Program-made: the position numbers and the translations under genes | DNA from: Apoderus coryli | Lineage: Eukaryota > Arthropoda > Insecta > Coleoptera > Attelabidae | Assembly (NCBI GenBank): GCA_911728435.2 | Contig: OU452205.1 | Span: forward strand, 2,361,760 to 2,425,759 | Length of the DNA stretch: 64,000 nt | Direction of reading: 5' to 3' | Part shown: positions 13,601 through 25,600 of the stretch, one piece after another | Layout of the letters: the number at the start of each line of letters is the position of its first letter | Numbering within the stretch: position 1 is the stretch's first letter | The notes under the pieces: model-generated | The model's database searches: none | The model's input: the letters and a program-made list of their open reading frames with translations, nothing else | What the model was told of the DNA's origin: nothing

Positions 13601-16600
13601 AGGCAAATGTGTGGTTATTAAACAGTTAGCACCAAACACTAAACCAATCAAGGTAAGTAAAGAGAATTAATGATAAATTATGAACGATATTGAGAATTTA
13701 CTGTACAGTTGATTATGTTTGAGTTATAGGTATTTGTGTGTCTACGCATAGGAGCCCAAATAAAATCGTGGTATTTCATTTGTGGTAAAACAAATTTGTA
13801 TACAGGATGCATTATCAACTTCTTCTTATGACCTCGAGTGAGTGTGTTAGCACTTACTTTAAAATCATCTGTTTTGAAATGCCTATATTATTTTCGACGT
13901 TATTTGCTTCCAAAGATACGCGTTAGAAGTCTTGAGATACGGGCTGCTTGCAGGCAGGAATTATAAAAATCATGATTTTTTAAAAAATGTATTAACCAGC
14001 TGTTCTTTTCGATTATTATTAATCCTTATTTATAATTTCTGATCATACTTCTAAATTGACTACAACTATATGGAATAACCATTTTATAACACTACAATAT
14101 ACAACAGGTTGATAGAAATTGATCTTAAACATGAAAATAATGCTGAAAACTCTTAGGCTCTTAACAGAAAATAATAATAAACTATTTGACACAAGCAATT
14201 TGTCTGTCGTTAGAAAAAACATATTACCAAAACCAAATTATGACGTGAACTAGAAGTGTCAACTAAACTAAAATAAGTGACACCAACGTTAGAAAAAAAT
14301 ACTACCAAATTATAGAGAGATATGGTAGCCGCTATTAACGTTAACGTTAATTTAACACCAACGATTTTCAAATAGAGAGATATGGTAGTTCTAAAAAATA
14401 ACGTCACCTATGATGATAATCATATTATAGGCAGCCATTTTTAGGCTAGCAGATTTAAGAAATACCTCTCTAATATATTTATAGTAGGTATTTAGTATAA
14501 AATTTTATAAGGTTATTGAAGTTGACAAGTGGATTTATTATTTAAATTAAGTATTTATCAGATTATAACAACATTAACTAATAAGCAGCATGTACAGGAT
14601 GCAAAAAAAAATTAATTAGTCGACATTTAACAAATTTTCCAGATTGCAATCAAATAAATTTTAAATGTTTAGAAATTTTTAGCATACACTTTAAATTTAT
14701 ATACGGGGTGAGTCAAAAATATATTTGTTTCTTTTTTTAAGGACAGAAACGTAATATTTTCAGTATTTTTTTAATTTTTTTAGAATTCGATTCAAGATTT
14801 TTTAGAGGTGAAACTATAAGCTCATAGAGGTTATATACGAGGTAACTCAAAAATGTTTATATTTATTTCTCAAGACTTTTAGAAACGGCAGGGCCTAATA
14901 AATAGAAAATGTTTTAATTTTTTTAGTTTGTTAGAATGGTCTCATACATTTTTAGCATAAGCACTTTAAATTTATATACGCGGTGAGTCAAAAATTTCTT
15001 TATTTATTTTGTTAAGGACAAAAAAGTAATATTTTCAGTAATTTTTTTATTTCAATTCAAGATTTCTTTGAAAGTTAAACTATAAGCTCCTAGAGGTGAT
15101 CTATGGGGCAACTCAAAAATGTTTCTATTTATTTTCAATATTTTTAGTTTCCAAGGGTCTACAAATTTACTGTTAACCCACTTTGTAACTTAGCGTGCAC
15201 AATATGTGTTAGCACCTAACCGAAACTCTCCAAGTGTATCTTTACAAGACTTTGGATTAGACACCTTTCTATATTAAAATTTTTTTATTGTGGAGCTCGT
15301 GGGTAAAATGACAAAATAAAGTTACAACACTTTATGTCAAAGTCAGCAACGTTTCGAGGTTTAATTTCCTCTTTTAATACACAACACTTTAAAAAGAAAA
15401 GAAAGCTTGAAAAAGAGGAAATTAAACCTCGAAACGTTGCTGATTTTGACATAAAGTGTTGTAACTTTATTTCGTCCTTTTACCCACGAGCTCCACAATA
15501 AAAAATATATTAAAAAAAAATTAAAACTTTTGTTTTGAAATGCTTCTCATATTCCGCAATTCCAGTCTTCTTTTATCCTCTATCTGCGGACATACTGAAG
15601 CCCTGTATTGAACATAAATTTCATTGTGTATTTCGTTTGTTTTAGTGGAAAGCCCACGAAGGTCTTGTACTGTGTTTGGCGTGGAGTCCAACTTCGGAAC
15701 TTTTGGTATCTGGTGGAGAAGATTGTAAATATCGAGTTTGGGATGGGCAGGGTAGACAAATGTTTTCTAGTTCGATACACGATAACCATATTACCACAGT
15801 TGCTTGGGCACCTAATGGTGATCTATTTGCCGTCGGATCATATGATACCCTAAGACTATGCGACTACTCAGGGGTAACACATTTTATTTATTATTTAGTT
15901 TTCAGTTAATGTTTTTCATCAGCGATTCTTATTCATTTCTAAAAAGTAATCTATTGTTTTGTGTCTTTATTTTAAAGGAGAATAGTTTTCTATTTTTAAA
16001 CGATACAAACGTTGACGAGGAATTGAAGATATTTCTTTTCATTGTCTTAGTTTTTTCCCAAAAAAAGTTTCTGTTTCTTACAAATTCTTATAGACTTTTT
16101 TATGTTTAAAAAAATTATAATCAGGCTATTTTGTAACCACTTAACAAATTATTTATTTTTATTAGTGGTCACGATCTCTGGAAAAGCCCAATACCGGATC
16201 CATTTACAAAATGGCATGGTCGAACGACGGAACACAATTAGCTGCTGCTTGCGCAAATGGAAAAGTGCTATTTGCACATGTGGTCCATCGAACTGTAGAT
16301 TTTCAGAATTTCTCTGCCTGTCTAACTGAAAGAAAAACGGTAATTGATATAAATATAAAAAATATTAATTTAAGTATAGAATTGAAACATTTATTTATTA
16401 TATTTAAATATATGATGTATTAAGTATTTAAGAATAACATAAGTACATTACATTTCTTTCATTATAACACATACAACTCTAATAACGTCTGTCTAATACA
16501 TAACCTAACTGACAAGTGACTTAAGACACCTTTCATAAGTTGCTGCCCTCTATACTTTAGTATTAATTGACAATAATGACATTTGACAATGCACATACAA

Positions 16601-19600
16601 ATAGATGCTTTTAGCAGCAAATTCAAATAATTAAATTTACTACTCCATAAGTATAATTAATAACTAGCAAAGTTCCTAAAACTTGTGTTACTGTCTGGTA
16701 GAGATAACCATTTTCGATCACGCTTCCCAAAACCTCATTCTTACCCATATTTTGTTTATTCAAAGATCTATTGTTTTACACATTATTTATAATTTTTTTA
16801 TGCGTTGAATTCCTGGTTGATTCTATGTTGATATGTTTTAAAGTACATTTTTAGAGTTCTTAAAAAATTTCTGTGAGGCGACTAGTCAATCAAATTCAAA
16901 TTTTTACTATTAACATCAAAGTTGGCAATAATACATTAAATTGAAACAATAGAGTATTGTTTTAGTTGTTGCAAAGGTAACTATGATATTACAATAAATG
17001 AAAAATCATATAAAATATCAGCGATATGTATGCTATAAGAAATCATAGCAGGCATATTGTAAAAAAGATGAAGAACATATTTTTGCCAAGTGTTTTTTGA
17101 CGTGAAATCTTCTTTGCTCTTGTCAAGCGGTTTATTACACCTGATCAACATGGATTTTTCCTGGAAGATCCACTCCCAATCTGCTTATTTTAATGCAGAT
17201 TTTAACACAGAATTTCATTATTTTAGATTACAGTAAAGGATATGTTGAATGATACTGAGGAATATTTAGATTTACCAGATGGTGTTATTCATATGGCATT
17301 GAGATATCTACATTTGGTAGTCACTACTCCTAATCAATGTTACATTTACAATGTAAATAATTGGAATACACCTGTAATACTTGAATTAAAGGATGGATCT
17401 GTTATCCATTTGGAGCTCTGTGAAAAGTAAGATCTTTAAATTATGCTGGGTGTCGCAAGTGCACTTTCTCCAAAACTCGATAGTTCTTCTCTCTGAAGAG
17501 TATCTGGGTCATCTCGTATGAATGCAGCTGCAGCTGGTTTGTGGTTGATTTGAATTCATGTTAAGTCTAGCGACCTCAGCGGCCAGAGAATTGAACCTCG
17601 TCTTTTAATCATCCACCTGTTAGCAAAGTTAGTCATTGGGATGTAGATGTTGCACTATGTTCACTTTATAGGGCTTAAAGCTGTGCTTAGGTATGCAATA
17701 TTTTCTTTTCCCGTGTTTCTTATCGATCTTTCTACATGAAATTTGAGGACGTATTTCTACACCTGCTAGATCATTTATTTCCGGTATTTTTTTGATAGTT
17801 GTTGTTTCGAAGCTTAGAAAAGGAACCAAAATAAAGTAAATTTAAAGGAACCTTAGTGTTATAACTTACCTTTTGGATCCATTTCTAATTTTTGGTCAAC
17901 GTTTTCCTCCCAAATGTTTAAAACATTTGATCATATCATATTTTTCGTGACTTTAAAAAAGTCCCGCCATGTGTTTCGTAAAACTACACTGTATGACAGT
18001 TGACAGTGTCATTTCGTTGCCTTGGAAACATTTTGTTTTACCATGTCCAATTTGATTAAGAAATGGAAATGATCAACGACACGGCCCGTCTGGTTAAAGC
18101 ATGGTAGTGTGAAACAAATTTCCAATATAACTAAAAGTCTTGTTGCTTTATGTAACAAGCAATTCATAAATAAAGCCTCCCGCTAGGGAATTCGGGCGTA
18201 TCTAGTGCTGGCAATAGGATTTAATGGAGTTGTTACTTCTTGTCCGGCCATCGTTTGTGTACTGTGTTTCACCGCCTGCTCACTCAAGATGTCGCCAAAA
18301 ACATCTTGTTATTTTCAATTTAGCCCTGTATCTTAACATCTAAAAGAACAAAGAAAATTTTGTTAACGACATCTTTAGTTTTACGAAAAAGTCGCGAAAA
18401 CCGCAACTTTCTATCTATAAAAATAACGGAGATGCTCGCAAAAGTACCCAAAATTCGACCCCGGTACATGCATTGTAAACCGTTATTGCGTTATGTCCAA
18501 CTTTGTGGAGATCAGAATTACCATGCAAACTTTTAAGATTGCTGTCTAACGTTCTGAATTGTGATATTTTTATTAAAATCAAGTTGGGACTCCTTAGATA
18601 AGTTGTACCTAACTAAACTAGTTACTCACTAAAAAATCATCGCCCAACTCAATCATTCATTTTTAATTGATAATTATTTTTTCAAGATACTTCTTACTGG
18701 TAGAAAGAACATCTATAGGCATTTACAATTACCAGGGAAAATTGGTAGCATCACCACGATGGCCTAATATGAGATTAGAACTGTTGAGGAAAAATCTGGT
18801 TTCACTATGTCCTGACGCCATGGCAGTAAGAGATATTAGTGATTCTAAAGGTATATATAAATAAATAAATAAAGCGTTTTTTGCCCAACAGTTTCCCATT
18901 TAAAGGACAATATTACAAACTAAAAAATCAAATGCTTAAATAAACTTATGAATACTAATTTATAAATCCTAATTAATTCCGCACACATACACACACCTAA
19001 ACCACAAATGTCTCTGCAGCTACCATTTTCAAGTGATTGACTGTAGTTGTAAAAATGTCACACCTATCAGAAACTCTATTACAGTTAGAACATGACATGA
19101 ACAGGCGATCTTAACAGTACATTGGTTCTAGCCCTGTGTAAGTGAAATGTTACATTCGATTGGGTATTTAACCTAGAAACTAACAAATTCAAGCAAGATA
19201 GCAGAAAAGAGCAGTCGATTTTTTCTCTAAGCAATTTATATAAGATGGTTAATGAGCTCTGAATTCTTCGGTACTCCAGACTCTGAACGTCAAAACGTGA
19301 TAGTAACAATTCATGATCGAAGCCTCTTACTGGATAAGCACCATCGGTTCTAAAAACTAAATATTTCAAAAATCTACGTTGAATTTGCTCGACCTCTAGT
19401 TTATGCATATTATACTGTGGATACCAGATGCATTGAACAAGGTGATAAGGGCAGAGGTATTATTGAAGCCCTTGCAGTTACGCATTATAAAGCCATATAT
19501 GCGAGATGCCTCACCAACCATTCTTTCTATATGTTCCAAAAACAGGAACCTCTGATCGAAGGTGACACCAAGATCCGTGAATACCCGACATCGTTCAAGT

Positions 19601-22600
19601 TTATTTGTGGAGATTGCATACGGATAGTCAAGAAACGTTGTTTTACGTGTAAAACTCAGACACGTGCATTTACAAATGTTAAGCGACAATTTGTTACTGT
19701 CGCACCACCTTTCTAGAGCATACAAATCATGCTGCAGGTTTATGCAATCTGCAAATAGAGTACGCTGAAGTAAACACGGGTCCAGGTCATTGATGAAAAG
19801 GAGGAACAACAATGGACCTAAGTTAGAACACTGAGGTACTCCTGACGTGGCCGAGTAAAAACAAGATTTAAAGCGGTTGTAAAAGACATTGTTTCCGATC
19901 ATGCAAGTATGAGTTGCATAAAGATATCAAGCCGGAAGGAAATCCATCATACGTATGCAGTTTACTCAGCAATATGCCATGGTCTAGCCTATCTAACGCT
20001 TTGGTGATATCCAGTATAGATTACACCCAGTTGACCGCCGTGATCAAGTGTTTCAGAGATACAGTGAGTAATAACTGACAGATTGGTGACAATGGACACA
20101 TAAAACCATGCTGGTTAGGCGAAATCTGACGTCTCACAGCTTTATAGATCCGATCATATAAAATTGATTCAAATAATTTAGAAAAATTGCACAATAGAGA
20201 AATTGGTCGATAATTATTAACATGAGACTTTTCGCCGGATTTAAAGACTGGAACAACTTTAGATACCTTCCATAGATCGGGATACATTCCCGACTTCAAA
20301 ATTAGATTGAAAATTGACTGTAATGGAAGAGCCAAGACTGAAATGCAATCTCGGACAAAAAAAGTGGGAATATTATCATATCCAGAGGTAAATTTATTTT
20401 TACGGCGTTTAGAAGCTGCAAATATGTCTGACAGCTCAATCTGCCCGATATTGATAGTTTCCAGGAACATTCGGCGCAAGATAACTAGATGATTTAAGAA
20501 AAACACTATGGAAGAAGGTAGCAAACGAGTCGACAATGGTCATATCATCATATATAACCCTCTACTTTGCATGTGAACTCATTTTTGTTTATCCAATACT
20601 ACATTTTGTGAACCTGAACACTATTAAATACTCATTATACAATTATTGTTTTCAGCCGTGCATGTTATTGATCTGGGAGCGAATAGAAACACTAAAGAAC
20701 CATCATATTCCATTCCGCATACGATGCAAATTATCCAAATCGCACTGGATCAATGGGGTGATTCGCAAGCGAGAACTTTGGCCGTTTTGGATAAAACTAG
20801 GGACCTATTCCTTGTACAAATCCGCAGTGCCAATAAAAGTTTCACGAAATTGGGTATGTTAAGAAAAAAAAACAATGTCTGGCAATATTACGAATATATA
20901 TTTTAACATAAATAGGAAAAAGGGCGTAAAATGGTAATAGGAAAAATTCAGAATAGAAGTGTTGAATAGTAGAACTTATAAAGCACATATTAAAATAAAT
21001 AAATAAGTTTCTTCATCTGATTGAAGTTGTCCGGAACTATTCGAATTCGTTAAGTATATTCTGGAAATGCTAAATTTAACGTTCTTTCTTGAGTATCACG
21101 AGTGTCGTTTATAGAAAAAAATAGAACAACAAAGTGTTTTGTATAAACTATTCCAACCGTAAAAAAGTAAAATTTGGGAAGGTTCTTAATCCATTTTATC
21201 CCAGTGTACTCGCCTAAGTACAGTAGTGAAAATGGACTGGCGGAGCCATCCTTGCCTGGTAGCCGAACTTAGGGGGGTGCTAAGCTTGTGGTTTATTAGA
21301 ATTTCAAAAACCTGAAGCTAAGTGGCGCTATAATCATTGCAAATTCAGTTCACATTGTTATTCTAACCTGTCAGTTCGCGTTAGGCATTTTGGATGCCTG
21401 ATTTTTTGAATTCTTTGTGATTATTTAGGAGTTGTGTTGGTTTTTCTTGTTAGTACTAGTTCGTCTACTTACATAGTGGTCGTTCTCATTGATTATTGGT
21501 ACAGAGATCTTCCAAAATGTATCTCATTTGAGTACTACAGAACATCGAGAGTTTCTCTTACCTCGGCAGCATTCTCGCGGCGAACGTAAAAATATATATG
21601 CGCATCTTTTGGCGGTTTGAGGACGAGAGTCTTATCCATATTGCACACCCAATCTGCCCGTTAGATAGCCATACGGCACGCCACGCTCAGGATAACTACC
21701 ATCGGATTTAAAGCAAAGATACTTCAAAAATTTGCGCTGCACTCCTTCGATGTTTTGCTTGTAACAACCATAGCAGGGATACCAGATCAGACAGCAATAT
21801 TCAAGTTTGGATCTGACGTAAGCGAAGTACAGTTTTTTAGCGTATTAATATTGCGAAAAGATCTGCCATTTCTAACGATGTAACCATATGCTTTGGATGC
21901 ATTAGCTATAATCGTCATTATGTGTTCGCTGAAGGTAAAGCGCGAATCGAGCACAACACCAAGATCCCTGGTAGTTTCCACACGTGGATCAAAGAGTACA
22001 TTGGGTGTGCATAAAATGTAACTTGACTATCTGCTTGGAAAGTGATTCAAGGTTAACCAACTTAGTAGATTTTCTGCTAGATTCAGGTCTTGTTTTGGTG
22101 GGCAAATTTATGTTTTATTGGGAAGTAGAAATTCTAGTAGATTCAAAATTATTATTAAACAACCTTCTTCTATTATGTCGTCAAAAACTGCTGGACATGA
22201 TACGTGCTCAAAATTTTACATAGAATCCAAAAATGTAATAATATATAGGGTGTTCTATTTCAAATAACAAAGTCGCCATCAACTTCCGGTATAACCGGAA
22301 GTATTATCCAGTTGCTATTATTTTATTTCAATAGAAATATTCTAATGGGTCGTCACCCTGTACGTAAACCCTATAATATTTAGGTCACATACAGACTATT
22401 AACACGATTCTTGTGTAATTTATAGGACGAAAAATCGACTCATTCATATGGAATGCAACATCAAATATTATAGCAGCCATTCAAGACGCACAATTAATAG
22501 TGTGGTATTGTCCAAATGCCTGTTACGATCCAAAACTCATTCATATTTGTTCCATGCAATATGAATCAGCGGAATTGGGTAGGAATCCTAAAATTAATTA

Positions 22601-25600
22601 TTTTATTGGCAGTTCGGTGTCAATTCGAAGAGCAGATGGATCACTAATTGATATACCTATATCGCCATTTCCAGAACTACTACACAAGTTAGTATGAATA
22701 AAATATATGTAGATGTATGTGAACATATAATGCTTTACCTCGCGCTTTTCTAGAAGACTGTTTCAATTGAAAATTAGTAATAGTTAGCAGTTTTTATTAC
22801 CTATCTCGCGGTCATACCTTTCCACAAAACCAGACGCAGCGCAGTTAAGATAAGAAGGCCTAAAGCCGCGTTTTGAACCTCAATCTACCGCTAGATATGC
22901 CATGTGAACTGATATAGGGTTCCACTAAATCCAATTCCTCAATGGCATTACAATAAATCTTTCCTGATTAAGTTCAACAACAATTGCAGCGTTTTTTTTT
23001 TTTCGGTGGAACAATGATCGGTGAATCCGTCTACTAATTACAGAGTTTGAGCGCGCAAAGACCGGAAGGCCCTCATAAAGCAAGCAGGAGATCAGTAAGC
23101 TTTTCATCCTTCATAAGAACAAGCTCCTTCACGGTGTCTTCTACAACACCATTAAAGATAAGCCTTCCTTCCTTTTTGGGCTAGAGTCAGATGAGGAGTG
23201 TTTTATTATGCCCTGTCAGGATGAGGTACTTAACATCTTCGGAGACAGCAATCGCTTTATGGGTCTTGAGGGCGCTACTATTCAATGCAATTCTGCACCA
23301 GAGAGACGTATGCACTTGTTACTTGTCCGACATAAATGTGCAGCCTCTGGAAATATTCATCGCCATGGTAGGAAATGAGGCATGGACCATTTATTGGAAC
23401 TGCCCGTTACCCGTGAACTACGCTCAGGGCTGGACCACCAACTGAGCCTGACATCGTTATTTTATTGTCGACGAACAAAAACAAGGACAAAAGTATCACT
23501 CAAATCCAGCGTTTAACATTTTGGATATTAAAACTTATAAAGTAGCCATTTAAGATTAAGATTAAAAGTAGGAGTGTATGATACACTGCGAACTGATCGT
23601 ATATTGTGGCCCCCTGCCGTGAGTTACTTGAACTGTGTTTCAAGTTACAACTCTTCATCAAGTTCTAGAACTTTTATGAACTCCATTAGCTTGGCTGGTT
23701 CTATCGACAACACGTCTCCATCTTGCACTATTTCAAGCTCCAAGTGTTCTTTGTGTTGGCTCTTTCAAGTTTCCAATAGGAGTGTATTAGTCCAGGAAGA
23801 TTTAGCCGGAGTATTTCGCTGTCTGTTTCGTCCTTAATTCTGAACTTGTTCTTGTTGGTGCGTTTCCCTAAGCCACAGAATGGTCCTACAAAAGGGGTTG
23901 ACACCCCCTTTTTGGCTAACTTATTGGCTTTTTCGTTTCCCCTGATACCAAAATGTCCGGGTATGTATCCAAACAAGGAACACTCTTTTATTCTATTATT
24001 CTAACCTCGTTAAGACCTCTTAAGCATTCCCACACCATTTTTGGGCTGATGCCATATGAACTCAGCACTAATATAGCTACCTGGCTATCAGAGTGGATCG
24101 CATGTCGCACCTCTGGTAGTTCCTGACCAGGTTAAATTATACGCATCTACCGATTGCGTGAATTTCCGCTTGGATTGATTCTGAGTTTTTGGTGCCAGGC
24201 CCGATACTCCTGCTCCTGTCCTTTAAAATTATTTAGAAGTAAACACTATCGAGCCATACAACTCTTAATGCAATTAACAAATCTTTGTTGTAGGCATAAA
24301 GAGGAAAACAAATGGACCGATGCAGTGACTTTATGTAGAAATGTCAACAAAGACACGTTATGGGCTTGTTTAGCTGTGCTAGCAACACAAGCTAATGATG
24401 AAGCAATTGATATTGCTGAAGAGGCATTTGCAAATATAAACTACCATGAAAAAGTATTTTTCATCCAATATGTTAAGGTAACTTGACTATCGAAAAATGT
24501 GTTATGCAAAATAATAAAGTATGCAACCATTCATCCCTTGGGATGTGAAATAGTGTGCGAGTTAAAGTGCAGTTTTCCGCATTTTTTTTAGTGCGGAAAG
24601 TTGAACTTTTATCATTTTTATGACACATTAATAACTGATATTATTATGACAAAAAGCATATTTGACACATTTGTCAATTGTTGTTACCTGAGTTGACAGT
24701 TTGACAGTTCAGGTTAATAAACAATACTCGACAATACCGTATGTTATTGCGAAATTTGAAGTGTTCCTCTAAAAATTTGTACCTAACTTGACGAATTATC
24801 GTCGGGTGTAGAAAAGTACTACTTTCCGCACTTGTTGGGTAAATAACTATTTCCTCAGTCTTAGACTGTAAGGAAAAATATTTCACCTATTATCAACATA
24901 TCAAAATGGATTTCATTGGTTTTTCAGACGTTACCTACAAAAGCAGAGAGAAAATCCAATATGGCATTGTTGGCTGGCAAAATACAAGACGCTGAATCGA
25001 TTCTCTTACATAATGGAATGGTGTTTCAAGCAATTTATATGAATGTCAATTTACATAAATGGGAAAGGTAAAACTCACAAATTATGAGTCAGACTCCGTC
25101 TCTTAACAATAGTTATTATAAAAAGTACAAGTTTTTTGGATCTGACGTTTTTTGTGTTTGGCTTTTGCACTTTTAAAAACCTTGCTTGATCGATTTTCTA
25201 GGAGAGCTTTCAATATCAAAATTGAAAAAGACAATTTTAAAAAAGTTCAAATGAAGTGTCTTGTAAATGGTTCACAAACTGATTGATGAAATTCACGTAA
25301 TTACATCTGCCGATATCAATGTTTGTTGCATTTTGTTGACGCTTGTATTGTAAATATTATCAACAGAAAGCTCGAATATTTTTCAAATGGCCTCGTAACT
25401 TGTAGCCTCAGTTCGTCTGGCAGTGGCGGCTCGTGAGTTTCGCTTCAGGGGGTGCTAAACTAATACAAAACCCATGTTTAATCCATACAACAATATAATG
25501 GGTAATACCAAAGATGCCCTGTCCAGCGGTGTTCCGCTGCTGACGAGACCAATCGAGGTCGAAACAGGAGGAGCGGATTGCACGATTGTATCGCGCGATT

